Shown: positions 39,701 to 53,170, counted from the first letter of the stretch. The stretch is 64,000 nt of DNA from Zonotrichia leucophrys gambelii (GCF_028769735.1 NC_088171.1:69581216-69645215), one strand, 5' to 3'. Made by a program: numbers and translations. The notes: generated by a model not told the origin, from the letters alone.

Positions 39701-41830
39701 ATGCAATACTTATTCAAAACAGCAGCTGTGCCCTTGTGTGATTGAAGTCATTCTTAAGATAGAGGCTTCTACAAGTGCTTTTAATTTTAGGTTTTTGGGG
39801 TTTTTTTTTGTTTTTTTTTTTTTTTTCTTTAAATTCTTAAGCTACTGCCATTCAAGTGGAGATAAAAGTTTGATATGGAGCAATAAATTACTGAAATTTT
39901 AAAAATCACTGGAAAAACCACTGACACTTTAATCAAGCATTGAAGAAATGAAAACTTGGAATATCATACTTTTAGTCTTTATTACTTCATCACTCTTCAT
40001 CTGACCATGTTATCTGTCCCTGGAGCATTAACTGGATCTACTATAAAATCTATACAATAGACAAAGAGGTTCCTATGCTTTGGATCAGCTATTCTAATCT
40101 AGGAAATTCTTTTTTTTTGTAGTGAAGTTTTAAGCTTTGAGAAACGTGCAGCCTTTGTTCTAACTTATACAGAAATAAACTTAAACTCTAAATTAAATGT
40201 TATTGCCAAGGACCACAGTGAAGAGAGATATTTATTCAACACATTTCCAGTATCAAGGACTAAGGTCATGGTTTATGGTTGTTTCTTATGTAATGAACAT
40301 GAAAGATGCAAAGGATTCCATTTTAGGACAGAATTAAAATGAGCTATTTAATATACTAAAAGCTAGTGCATACTGTGTTGCAAGTCCACGGTGTCCCGCA
40401 GTGTCAATTTCTGCCTAAGCCATTAAAGAAATTAAATGGATTAAGTTTCAAAAATAACCTGTGAGCTACTGAGAAACAATTTCTGCTGCCCCTCAAGACA
40501 ACCTGTGTATTACCTGAAGATCAGGGTAGCCTGAAAGTCTCCCTTGGTTGCACACTGGGTGGGAACATGCATCTCAAGCCTTCCAGCCTAAAAATGAGGT
40601 TCTTATGCACTCAAACCAGCAAGTGAAGCTCTTCACTTCCCTCAGCTTCACACAAAGACCATATAAAGCCACAATTTTACATTCTCTGAGTACCCACAAA
40701 TCAGGCTGACTGTAAAACTGGCCTAAGCTTATGCAAAAGATGCAAGATACTACTGCTCAAAACTTGTAGTCTGCATGGAAATAAATTGTTATCTGCCCCG
40801 CTACAGACAGTGGCAAAAATTTCCCACCTGCACATTTCCTGCATGTTTTTTTTTCCCCTTGTTCTCATATGTCTTAGCCTATTATGTGGTAATTGATTAC
40901 CACCACCAGGGAGATAAAACAGCTCTTCCCTGGCAAGTACAGGAGAATTGCAGGGATAATTAATTAATGTTTTATTATGCAAATAGATATTCCTTTACAG
41001 CTGGAATTTTTCATATCATTGTATAATTGTACAAAGACTTAATCTCTGGTTCAGAAATCTCACAAACACAAATCACAGGAGGCTAGAAGCACATTACTGC
41101 TACTTGCCCTCTCCATACACTATATCCTTAGACATCCACATTTAAAACCTTTGGATACAGGGTTCAGGGACAGAAGAAAACTTAGTCCGGCTTGGCACAG
41201 TCATTTCTTTGTGTAAGATAGCACAATTTCAGGAGGACATTTTTACACTATTTACTTTCTTTTCTTCAAAGGTCAGTCCTGTTATGTTGTCTCTTCCATG
41301 AGGTGTCAAACATACAAGTGGATTCAGGGTTAGAGGAAGGGTTGATCCCGCCAGATCATACGTAGCCAAATTCTTGATTCCAGTAATGGGTTGAATTCAG
41401 CTCCAGAAAAAATGGCAGCAGAGATATTATGATAAAAAACAGCCCTAGGATCCCACTGTGAGGTAAAAAATGAAGGAACCTGAAATAGCATATGTGGAAA
41501 GGAAAATTGGGCACTGTCCTGGTCTTGAGATCTTTTATTATATTTAATTATTCCCTCCACATAAAATTTTTAGGCATTTTATAATAACAATCCACCAATC
41601 CAAGAAATAAGGATTCTTTTTATTCAGTATTTCCACCTTCTGGGAAAACCCTAGTCTGGAGTTTAAAGACATTTAAAGTTCCTCCAGTGGGTCATCTTTT
41701 CTTCTCTATCAGCTGCCACAGTCACTTCACCTACTGGCTTGGATTCTGCATGTTTCTGCAAGCACCAGTCCCTGCAGCCTCTAACACTTCACATTGATAA
41801 GTCTTTGCCTAAAACCTGGTCTGAAAAAGA
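30714..41830. other. Long unique AT-rich stretch
   Basis: Eleven kilobases with no supported gene. Simple tracts: T16 at about 31995-32010; an A-rich run at about 33480-33510; (ATT)n at about 35577-35598; and a long T-rich run at about 39792-39830, broken by single G and C bases. Open frames are up to about 140 codons on both strands, without recognisable motifs. There are no CR1 or LTR signatures that I could find in either orientation, which makes this the most repeat-poor part of the window. Confidence 0.5.
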
Positions 41831-41879
41831 AAAGTTGGAGAACTAGGAAAATAGTTCTCCTAGTTCTAACTCCAATTTT
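41831..41879. other. Inverted repeat able to form a hairpin
   Basis: TTGGAGAACTAGGA at 41835-41848 faces its near-complement at 41858-41875 across a nine-base loop. Ten base pairs form next to the loop. A four-base bulge (AACT) then interrupts the 3' arm, and pairing resumes for four bases, plus up to four weak A-T/G-T pairs outward. It is too short for a typical pre-microRNA hairpin. An A-rich stretch with A16 at about 41932-41947 follows. Confidence 0.55.
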
Positions 41880-44800
41880 AAGAAAAAAAATGTCTTTTAG
41901 CTTTGATAAAAAATTGCCATCCCATTTCTATAAAAAAAAAAAAAAAAGAAAAAAAAATCCTGCAAAACAAAACTGAAGACTTGTGTGTCTCAAGCAGTTA
42001 CCACTGGTGCTTGTCCAGACTTTGAAGGATGATTTTTCCATGTCTCAGAAAGTCTTCTTTCCATGTTCATTACAGATGCCTAATAAAAATGAGTTTGCAA
42101 TGGTCACTTTTCCCTGTGACTAATTTACTTTTTCCTCTGCACATTTATTTTAGAGAAGCCATAGGAACTTGAAAATTCTATTGCTCTATCAAATTTAGCC
42201 AAAACAATGAGTTCAAAAATTTCCAGGAGGGTTGTTCAAATGGGTATAGCACATACAAGTCTATGGGCCCACAGGCAGCAGTTTTGGTTCAGTTCCCTAA
42301 GAAATTCAGAAATAAAAGAAATCCATGCTCAAAGGTAGGCTGAGAGTCCCCTGATAAACTGGGCTGAGAGCATTAAATGGTCAAGCTATCAGAGAAGAGG
42401 TGACACAGGGTTTAGGTAATCCAGCTCTACTGCCAGCAGGAGAAACACTAGGAAACAAGGAGGTGGGAGGAGACGAGGAACAAAAGGAAAGAAAAGGTAA
42501 AAAAAAGCTTTGCTAGCTGATCTGGTTGATTGATGTGATTAATTGCCACCTACACAGGTAGGTGTTGCTACTGTTTATTTAGCATTCTGCCAGCAACAAA
42601 TGTTTGGGACTCCTGGTTGCTTCATGGACTTTGTCTACCTGGAAGTTAAAACCATTCTTATGCATCATCACTGACTAAACAAAACACCAGGAGCACAAGA
42701 TAAACAACCCTAAACAGCTGGATGCAGGGACAGTGCCTGCTCTCCCCACCTGCCAGGGAGCCAGCAGCAATGGGATCCATCCAGGTCCTTTCACAGCTCT
42801 TTCTCTTCGATGCTATGCCTCCTTCCTCAGAAAGATGCTGGTGTATCACCCAGAGACTCATGGCGATGAATACTCCTAGAACCTTGTGAGCTTGAAGATT
42901 TTAAAGTATCTGCCTCGTGTGCTTGTTACCACTGGGGAAGACCAAACAAGCGAAAGGAAGGGCAAAGGGGAAAAAATGACCTATCAGGACTGTTGTACTG
43001 AGAAAGAAACTGAACTTCAAGAACATACTGGTATTGCAAAAGATGCTTGGGAGCAGGAACCACTTAGATTTTGGTGTTTTTTTTCTGTACTTAAACATCC
43101 TGCCTGGACTGAGTTTAATAGAAATTGCCACATGTATAAAGAATAGGTAAAATGGAAGACTGTATTCTACCTTAGAAAAAACATACACACTTTTATTCCA
43201 CAAATAGAGATTTTGAAAAATCTTTTCCAACTTTGGTCATGTCTGAGAAGTATATTTTGGAAACATCTCTGCAAATGTTCAAAGGTTGAGTGACTGTTCT
43301 CTTTTAGCCACTGGCATATGTAAAGATATGTTACCATTCCTCTGTCAGTTAGACCAGCTAGCATTTCAAGTATCAGTAATCTATCTAGCAATCTGATTTA
43401 TTCTCACCAGTTTCCACATCTTAAATACAGCAATAGTATGCACCAAGGAAACAATAACTAGAGCCATGTCAAACATTTTTCTAAGGTTTCATTTTCAGTC
43501 TAGCTAACAACATTTTTTCATCATGCCAGGACTCTCCAACCTCTCACCAAGTCTGTGAGCACACCTCCTTTAGTTACACACATAGCTACAAGAAGCAACA
43601 TGCACTTAGATACTTGTTCTAGTGCAAAAGAAAAACCTAACTGTAGGAAAACATACTTTCAATCAATAGTCAATGCCCTAGAACAGAGGAGACCTGGGAG
43701 AAAAAAAAGGCAAGTTCATCAGCAGATCTGTTAAAAAAAAAAAGCCTTGGAGGGAGCTTGGAGCACTTTGTGTCATGCTGCTTCAGTGCTTTATCTTGGC
43801 CAGGGAACATACTGAGTGTGGCTTTCCCAGCTGAAAATAGGTGTCTATTGTTTTCACTTTTGGTAAGAAGCCAATTAGTTGTCAAACATAGCCATCACAA
43901 AATTGTTGGTGTGGATGGCAAAGCAAAAAATACTTTTGTTACATGTTCACTTTGTCAGAAACAAGTTATAATGCAAGAATTTCCAGCAAGGATGGGGCGA
44001 GGGTTGTATCCTTGTTCACAGGGTAATCAACATGCAAACCTTCCTGTTCAGCTAGGCTTGAGCTGATGAGGAAAATGGGTGAGGATTTATAGAAGACTCG
44101 TGTGTAACACCCAGAATAGGCGTTACACAGAATGTTTTAAATACTACAGGACAACACCTCTTACATAATTACACCACCTCCTGATATGGATTCCAATATA
44201 TACAGTCAGACGCTGAGATTTTTCTTTTTGTTGTCAGTGACATTGGCGGGGGACATGAAGAGAGCTGCATTATCACAGGAGAGTGAAGCCGAAGCTGCAC
44301 AGTACCAGAAAGGATCAATCTGCACTAGCACTGTGCAGCAACAACAGATTTGAGATATAACACATGCCTGCTTCCGCCTATTAGGATTGCAGCATTCTTT
44401 CAGCATGTAATTAGCACTGCTCACCTGTCTTAGCCAATATTCCTCTGCCTAATATGTGGCATTAAAACTAATCACCCAAGTATTGCAAACGCCACGTTTC
44501 CAGTTCAGGGATACGCAGTGCCCAACCACCCAGCCCTTCATACCAGCCAACACAACCGTCAGCAGAACAGCTTTCAGTCAGAGCACCCAGCACCTCCAAG
44601 CCTAATGAGCAGCTGTTTGGGCAGGGGTTTCCAGGCTGCCCTTGGAGCCCAGCTGAGCAAGCTCAGGTGTGGCTATGTCCAGCCTGCCAAGACCTATCAT
44701 GCCTGGGGCTCCCGAGACTGGTCACTGCATGTGTACAGTACAGCCAAGGATGACGAACAGCTGATGCATGGCTGACCTCTCTTGTTATTGCTTAAATCCT

Positions 44801-44947
44801 TAATCACTTGCTTTGCCTGCCCACAGCAAAGCTAACCATTAGCACCAGAGACAATGGCTACTGAAGGCACAAGAGCTCTGGGCTACCTGTGTAAATAGAT
44901 CTCCAGAAGGTTAGCAAAGGCCAGTGACCATTGTGGTCTACCAGCTC
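41880..44947. other. Unique non-coding sequence
   Basis: No gene recognised. There is a homopolymer A run at about 41932-41947. The last part (about 44480-44760) is GC-richer and carries an 85-codon chance frame (44518-44775 plus) without a domain. The solo LTR begins directly after this segment. Confidence 0.5.
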
Positions 44948-45485
44948 CTTGTGGTTTAAACCCAGCTCAGCCCCACACAGCCACTGTGGAATGGGGAAGT
45001 GTACTGGAAGGGTAAAAGGGCAAAACCTCATGGGTTAAGATAAAAACAGTTTACTAGGGAAAGCAAAACCTGTGTCCACAAACAAAGCAAAATAAGAAAT
45101 TAATTCACTACTTCCCATCAGCCATCTCCAGAAAAGCAGGGCTCTTTCACACATAACAATTACACGGGAAAGCAAATTACCTAGCTCAAAATGTTCCCCC
45201 CACCTTCTTCCCTTCTTGCAAGACCTTCTTGTTGGTCATGGTGCTGGGTGGTACTGGGATCTCCCTTTGGCCAGGTGAGGTCAGCAGTCCTGGCTGTCTT
45301 TTCCCAGCTTCCTCATTGCTGGGGCAGACAGCAGGGCAGAAAAAGCCCTGATGGTGGGCAAGCATGGTTCAGCAATAACTAAAACATTGCTCTGTTTTCA
45401 ACCCCTTTCACCTCAAATCCAAAACAGAACACTGCACAAGCTACTATGAACAAAATGAACTCTTTGCCAGACAAAACCAGTAGAT
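44948..45485 (-). mobile_element. Solo endogenous retrovirus LTR, ERVL-like (bird)
   Basis: About 540 bases that match, in order and on the minus strand, a long terminal repeat that I know from bird genomes. On the plus strand the landmarks are GTGGTTTAAACCCAGC (44951-44966), GGTTAAGATAAAAACAGTTT, CCATCTCCAGAAAAGCAGGG (45123-45142), GGTTCAGCAATAACTAAAAC (45366-45385) and CAGACAAAACCAG at the far end. Read in LTR sense, the element starts near 45485 and ends near 44948. A polyadenylation-like AGTAAA lies at 45050-45055, where AATAAA would be expected. The internal part holding the TATA box appears shortened or diverged. The flanks AGCTC (44943-44947) and AGCTG (45486-45490) may be a mutated five-base target duplication. 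No gag, pol or env sequence adjoins it, so it is a recombined solo LTR. Confidence 0.8.
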
Positions 45486-46347
45486 AGCTGAAGAAGAGAG
45501 TAAAGCATGACCATATATTTTGCCCACCATAAAGAGATAAACCCATGCCTACATCAAACCTAGATGTGACTCTTGCATACTGGTGTTGTTTGTATCCCAC
45601 CAAGGATAAAGATCTCGTACATCTACAGCATCAACATTTATTCACAGGCAGTCCTTCACTTCCTCAGAACACTGACTGTCCACAAGGCTGCATTTGAGCA
45701 GCTACCAAGGGACAGTAGGGCAAGGGCACAAATTCTTCCCTGCTCACTGAGCTGGTGTGCCAGCTGAGCAGGGAGCATGTCCTGGGTGAGACAAATCTGC
45801 TCTGGAATTTGTATTTTGCCATAACCCCTTAGCACTGGTGAACGAGGCCTTTCCACCAAGGCGACATCAAATTCCTGTGAATGCTGTTGGAAGGAAGAAT
45901 TAGCACAGTAATCACTTCTTTTTGTTTCATGTACTGTACATAAAATTAAAATTATAGATACTTGGCCTCTTGGGCAGGTTTAGCTGGAGATACACAAACA
46001 AAATGCCCTTTTCCTCTTACATCTATTTTTATGCTTACCGCAAGCATATGTTATACATACTTTTGTGTTCTTTTTACAGTGGCAGGTACCATGTCTAATG
46101 CTCTGTTCCCACCATGTGCACAGCTGAATTTGTATATTACACAAGGCATACCATCCAAGTTTATTTTCAGTTACTTAAGAGGATGTTTCTCCCTGAGGCA
46201 CAGTTTCTGTTTAGCTTGTTTAGATGCCACAAATCCAAACCATTGGAAAGAAAAAACGATACATATAGTTGAAGAACATAAAACCAGCACTGTGAAAGAG
46301 TGCCCCTGGGAGGGAGCAGATGCAATACAATTTTGAAAATTAAAACT

Positions 46348-46366
46348 CCTGCAAACAGTTTGCAGG
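46348..46366. other. 19-bp palindrome with one-base centre
   Basis: CCTGCAAAC and GTTTGCAGG are exact reverse complements separated by a single A. It could be a homodimer binding site or chance. It does not sit at the end of a recognisable element. Confidence 0.6.
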
Positions 46367-49300
46367 TGCCTTTGATGATGAAAGCAAATTTCATTTAAGT
46401 GACAGCAGTTGATTTCCTGCAACTGCACCAATGTCATCCTGCAAAACAAGACCAATAAATAAGTATATATTTAAAGGCAAACAGAATTGACACATTGATA
46501 CAACATTAAGAAAGGCATCAGGATCTTTTGCCTCCCCTTCCACAAACATTCTTGTGTCAAGGCTTCCTTCCTGCAGCAGGCTCACCTTCACTAATATCCT
46601 CTTGCCTTTGCTTTTCTCCCAACAGCAGGCCAGAGGAAGGGACAGTCTCCTCTAGTGCAGTAGGTTAGTTGATCTCATGTCCCAAAATAGCAAGTTCTTC
46701 AACTGACACAAAGGAAAGAAAACATCCTTGCATCCTGTCTTGCTGCCAGCTTTCAAAAGGTAATTAAACATCCCCCTCTTTCAAAGGGCAGAGCTCTCCA
46801 GAATCACAGCGTTTGAGCTCTGATGTTGCCAAACAACAGGGGGTTGCTTAAGCTCTGACTGACCTTTTCAAAGACCTACAAGCAGTTTAATGGGAGCCCT
46901 CCTTAGTGGTGACAGAAATGTTCCATTATCTGCTTCCTACTTTCTAGATTGCTTGGGTTAACAGGGAACTTGAACTCTTGTGGTCTTGAGAGCAAAACCA
47001 AGCTGCTTCAGGCATACTCACGTTCATCTGTATTTTCAGTGCAAGGAAGAGCTTTTCTGTGCAAAACTTAGTGTTAGCTTGATCATGCACATTTTATCCT
47101 CCCCAGTTCTGTTCTATTCACCAGCCACTTCTTTATTATCCTCAACAAGTTCAAACACCTAAGGGCTATAAAGATCCAATCCCACTTCCAAACTGTGAAA
47201 TTGTGATCTCCATGTGTCCCAAGATCATCTGTCCATCTCAGAGCTGATGATGGGTGGAATTGCCTCTGAAAGACCTGCCTGGCAGTCAAGCTCTGTTGGT
47301 ATCCAGCACACCATGTATCAGTTCCACTTCTTCTTTCCTATCCTACACAAGAGATGCTGCAGAGACAGAAGAAGAGAAGAGCTGGGTAGGCAGATGCTAT
47401 GCTGGGTGAGAACTTGTATGAGGAAAATTTCCTTGTTTGTTTGCAATCCACTTGAAGCAAAAAACACTAGGGAGCAGAATTCAGCTCAAAATTGATTCTA
47501 CAATTCATGTTTGTTTTCCTTCTCTGTTTTTTCTTCAAACTGAGTCCAAATGCTGGATCAAATTCTGCAGGCTGCAAAGCAGTAAACAACCCACTCATTC
47601 CAGGGGAGATCTGCTCAATTTAGAACCAATAAGTTTAGCTCTGTTTCATAATTTTATTTTTTGCTGGAAAGTCCCTGGAAGACAGGCCCCCAGAGAATCA
47701 AACCTTCACAGCCAACGTGAGATGAAGAAGTTAGCTTTTTCTGTTCCTGGACACATTCTTTAATCTGTTAAATGGAAATGAGTCCCCTGCCATGCCATCC
47801 AACATTCAGCCACTTGCTTTTTCTCAAATAAAATGGGAGAAGAGCAACAGGCTGCTTTTCATCTGGAGACACCCTTACATCAGGCCAACTAAGGGGCCAG
47901 CTGGCTCCAAGCAAAGCTCTAGCTTCTGCATTTTGTTTTTGCCTCAGTGAGATCATTCTCTGTACTGCCTTCCCCCTCCTTCCAGTTTTCCTCTGCTTAG
48001 ACTGTGTGAAATAATTACTGGCAGGAAACCTGTGTCTCAGTTTTCTTCCCCTCTTCCCCAGACATCCAAGATGCGATGATGCTTTGGGGCAACTCAGGAG
48101 TTGGAAAATAGAATAAAAATCCCTGTGTTTATCTCCTTCCACAGCACAGTCACTGCATGAGTGTCCTCTTTGCTCCCCTTGCAAGGTGAGAGAGAAGACA
48201 TGGGGATACCAAAGCTTCTGGGGCAGGATACAATCACACTAAGCAAAACAACCTGCCTAAATAATTTCAAGACATCTGTGGTGTGGTGAGGATTAGTGAG
48301 CATTTTGTCTCAGCCCAGGTAATAAAGGAAGATGCTTAAGGCAGCTCCTGCCTATGCTGCAGTCTGGGAAAGCCAAGGTTGCTGCTGTGGGCAGGAAGTG
48401 GGGGTGCAGAATTACCACCATGAAGGGGTGATGGAGGAAAGAGCAGCCTCCCAGAAACCATTGTTGCTTTCCCCAGATTCTCATCATACAAAAGAAGGAG
48501 CACAGCCAGCCTGGATTTTCTTCAGGGCACTTCCCCAGCTTGGTGGCAGGAGCAGACAGGCATTAGCTCTTTTACCTTGGGCCAGAAAGTTTAATTCTGC
48601 CAGACCTACCAAAAAGATGCCTGAACTGGCCATGCTCAAACAGAGGTCAGGGTCATCCCTTGGGAGCTTCAAGAAAATCACAGCAACCATAATGGCCACA
48701 ACAAATTAAAGCAATGCGTCAAACAGCTGCCGACATTTCTGGAAAGTACCTTTGGATTATGCTTCTAGCAAAACACATCCTTACCAAAACCACACAAGTT
48801 CTGTAGCTGTACAGGGCAAAGGGGTGTTTGGACTAGTTTTTCATTTGTTTGTTTGGTTTTTTTTACACTAACTGCTGTAAATTTAGAAAGGAAAATAGTG
48901 TGATAAACTAGAAATTATTAAATATGCATTTTTATTACCAGTTCAAAGCACATGGTCAAGAAGAGGGCTGCTTTGTAAATTACCTGAGTGCATCCAAATG
49001 TAACACCAAGTTTGAAAGGGATTCATGAAAACACCAATTTTATATTGACATGGCCCCAAACTGGGCTGCCCTCCTTGCTTCCTTCACTCTGAGACAAACC
49101 CACCAAGCATGACAGAGTAACTTTGCATCAGCACCAGGATAATCACAGAGCCAATCCCAATCCCTGAAAACCTGTATTTACTGTTTATGAGCACTGCAGA
49201 GGTTTTATTTTCTGTTCCTCTGGAAAAAAGAAAGGTCACCCAGCTTTTCATCAGGGCCTCATGGACTCCTCCTTTTCATCCATGATTTTGGGAAGTGTTA

Positions 49301-51153
49301 CCCTAGCTGCCACAAAATAACACAGCTAAAGCCACCCAAAAGTCCTTCTAACCTCTGTGTCTGTGTCATAGATCCCATCAAAGGAAAAGTATACACAAGG
49401 CCACAAGGGAGAATTTTTGAATGCAATTAAGATGACAGAAATTTTGTTGGTTTTTTTTTCCGCTCTAACTAACTTGTGCAAAGAACAAGATGGAAGCCAG
49501 CAGGAATCTCTTCCACCACCCTGAAGCATCTTCCTCAAAAATGGGAACTCATGTTTTTTACAAGCTCATAACAAAAGTCTCTAAATCTCATTTCTTAGAT
49601 GCTTTTCCAAAAAATTGAGCTTTTGGATTGTGACACTGTAAAACATACAGAAACAGTAAGATACTACTTCCACAAACACATATGAAATAAATTAAGCTGG
49701 ATTCATTTAACACTGATCTGGCACAGGGAAAAAGTACAGCCCAACATAAAGATCTCAGTTCTTCTTGTGTGAAAATCTCACAGAAGTTATCCATACATTA
49801 CTTTGGCTAACTAATATCCTTAATATCATTCAGACAGTAGCTCTAGACAGTTGATTTCTCTGCCATCCAGGTTTACCATTTTCATGCGTTGGTTTAGCTT
49901 ATGCAAATTCCCCTTAATAGCCCTGAAATCTCCTCTTATCTGCTCATCTTGATTGGGTATTAAGTGATTTCTTTTTTAATTTATCACTGAACAAAGTAAT
50001 TCATTAAAGAAAAGTAGAAGCTGGCAGTCAGGCCATTTGGGTTTGGTGGGTTTTCTGGGTTTATTTTCTTTTTTGGGGGGTTGAGAAGGTGAAACATAAA
50101 AAAAAATGAAATAGCTATATTAAACATCAGACTTTTTACCCTTCCCACTGTTTGTATGAAAGAGTATTTTGCACATCCAACTGGTTTTGAGTAAGATTGT
50201 TACTGCTCATGAGGCTGGCTCTGAAGCTTCTGCCTTGAACATGTATCAGTCTAAAATGTGAGATAAATTAGCTTAATATATTTTTGAAAGCTAGACCTAC
50301 TTTTTCTCTACCCTGACCTATTTTTAATAGCTGTAGCAGGAGGAGTTCAAAGAAAAAGTTGCTCTGCCTGGAGCTGCACCTTCCCAAGATGATTGCATCA
50401 CCAGCAGCCACAAGAACTCAAGAGTCAAAGCAGCAAACTCTTATATGAGCTGTGAAATACATTCTCACACTCGAGTTCATAAGCAACAACATTAGCAGGC
50501 CAGACTTTGTAGATGGGGTGAAGTGATAAGCAAACCCCTCCTTTTCCTCCTGAGAGCAAGGGAGTCAGATTCTCCACCCACCACCAGTGAAGGCAAAAAC
50601 TCTCCTGCTTACAGGTGTGATAGTGGTAGGACAAGAGGCAGGCAGGAAAAGCTTCCACTTAAATTGATTTCAACTCTAAGCTGAGTTGTTAATTCAAACA
50701 CATGTCACTTTTACAGCTGAAATGTCTCTGCAGTTATGGGTGTCCTACTGTTGGAAAGAAAATCTGGAGCTGGTAAAGTGCACAAACATTACCCTACAGT
50801 GAGAGTACTTTGTCTTGTTCAGATATAGGAAAGGCAAGACTGTGTCAAGAACATGAGAGGAAAAGGTACAAACATCCACCACAGCTGAGCAAAACCCTAT
50901 AGCTGAGGTTTCAAAGAAGAAATCACAGGAGATACCAAATTTTCAGTTCCATGCTAGTTAGCCAAGCTAAAGCAAAATCTGTTGAGCCTTGGCATCAGAA
51001 TGCAGATGAAGAAGAATGCACCTGGCAAAGAATGGCTGTACAATCTGACATGCACACAACCCCCCAGATTTGACTCTAAAATGACTAGTTATTATTATTA
51101 TTGAAATTAATTGCTCCTGAGTTACCGCATCTTGTGTATTTTAATTTAAGCAG

Positions 51154-51314
51154 ATGGAGGATGCCTTCACCTTTAAAACCTGGAGTTCTTCACCCTCCAG
51201 TAAATCCACTCAAAGCACAGCAATTAAAACTCCAAGCCCAAAAAGCAGATTCAAAGAATCTTTCAAGTGTCCTGAGTGAAAGCCACAGGCGAAATTCTCT
51301 ACAGGGACAAACAG
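51154..51314 (+). CDS. Speculative internal exon, product unknown
   Basis: A 161-base open stretch bounded by an acceptor-like TTTAATTTAAGCAG (51140-51153) and a good donor-like ACAG|GTGAGA (cut after 51314). In the open frame, which is also open on both sides, it would encode about 53 residues. These are Lys-, Gln- and Ser-rich, beginning RMPSPLKPG and containing ADSKNLSSVLSESHRRNSLQ. The intron phases would be 2 at the start and 1 at the end. I do not recognise the peptide. Splice-like flanks occur often by chance and the pyrimidine tract is poor, so this is only a candidate. Confidence 0.12.
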
Positions 51315-53140
51315 GTGAGATCCCATTAAAGTCCTCACCACAAGTAATTAAAGCAGAGCTATGGTGATGAGCATACAAGCAGCAACTGGGACACCTCTAA
51401 ATGTAAAAGTATGCTGCAAATACTGCTGGTTATGAAAAGCATGCTGCTGTAACATGATTTCAGATAGTGATATCCTGTTTGGGTCAAGTGGGAGAGTCAA
51501 CTTTGTCTTGTCAAGTGAGCTCCATTTGTAAAACTTCTCCTGAGGCACTTGCTTCCTTCCAAAGGCTCAGCAATTTTTAATTTATTCTCTTCCTTGAAGA
51601 TGTGTTTTTTGTGAAAGTGATGAGAGTGTACAGCACCACTCCCACCTTTTCCAAGATTGCTTTTGGTGTTATTTTGATGCCTCGGGAGTCTCATTTCAGC
51701 CTTATAATAACCCACTTACATACGAACAACTCGTAGTTGTCACCGAGGGATGTTTCATATCTCCAGGCTTCCCATACCAAAAAACCTTGAAGCTTATTCT
51801 CTGTTTACATTTCTCTGATGTGGAGCAGTGGTGCTTTCCTGTACGCTGCTTAAAATTTTCCTTCCTAATAAATTGAATTTGGCAGGTCCTTGCAGTTGTC
51901 TGCATGCACAATTGTATCACGGGAAAGGTAAAGGCTTTTTGTGAGTGACTCAGTGATTAGAGAGGGGTGCTGGATGCATCAAAGCCTTCTGTGCACACAA
52001 GTCCTGCCACCCCAGGAGCCCCCTGTGCTAGAAACACTACCATTAGGGACTGCTTGCAAGCACATGCATTTCCTCAGCTCTCCTCAGCACCAGCAGGGGC
52101 AAGGAGCCCTCAGCAGTGATGGAGAGTCTCCAGGGCCTCTCACATGGTCTCCCAACAATGTCCTCTTCTGAATAACCAGGATCACCTTAAAATCCCTGGG
52201 TGAAGGTCTGTTATCAACCCTGGTTTTTGTAAGGAGCTGGGAGAGCTGATCTTGCCACTAACCATTTTTAGGTCTGATATTAAACTAGAATGTAGCTGCC
52301 ATTGCAAAGAGTTTTCCCTGCTCTTTGATATGTGTTGCTTATGCAATGTTACACCTCTGGTTTCAAATTGCCTGGATAAGAACTGGGAATTTACTGGATG
52401 GTACAAGACACTACAATGAGCAAGTTTTACTCACCATAGCCTTGGATCCAGACAAGCAACAGAAACTGCAAAGATTTTAAGTGGGAATATGGATAACACA
52501 ATTCAGTTTTTTTGCTTCTCAAGCTGAATATGATTTTCCTCTTATTTTGTTTAGCTTTGGCCTGCCTCAGACTTGAGATTTCATTCACAGATGCATAGCC
52601 CTTATGTCTAAAAAATCTTCCAGATTACTAACTCATGTTTTCTAGAAGGTATTCTGATCTGGATTTGAAGGAATCAAGAGCTGACCAGTGTATTCTCAGG
52701 TTGTTCTGAAGTTCAGTCCACCAGTTCAAACTGAAATGTTCTCCTGTTTGTATCTTAAAAGTACCTGGATACAACTTTCAGACACTGGCAGCTGCTAGGC
52801 TATTGATTCTTCCAGACCAACAGGCAATCCAATAAGCAATTTCTTATTCTTTTGAAGGCATTTATCCACAGTATTTTATTACCTTCTACTCACTTAGTAA
52901 GATATTACTGGAAGTTCTTCTGATTCCTCTCTCATTTACACAGAAAATGAAGAATAACTCGAAATCAATGTCATTAAATTTGTCATGAAAGCAAGGTTTT
53001 TGACTGGTAAAAGTTTAGAAGGGATCCTGTGTGCTACTCAGAGTGATTTATTCAGGTTAATCTTCCTCTTCACCACCACAGATGTTATGTTGAAAGAAAA
53101 ACATTTGTGTTTTGAAGTAAACTGCTATGGAGAAGTCTCA

Positions 53141-53170
53141 CATACTTAACTCTGTCATACTTAACTCTCT
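53141..53170 (+). repeat. 15-bp tandem duplication
   Basis: CATACTTAACTCTGT is followed immediately by CATACTTAACTCTCT. The two copies differ at one base. Confidence 0.85.

Noticed and set aside
47768..48184. Minus-strand frame of 138 codons.
   Set aside because: It opens at a TTG rather than an ATG and has no recognisable domain. Frames of 115 codons or more are expected several times by chance in 64 kb at about 60% A+T (rough estimate).
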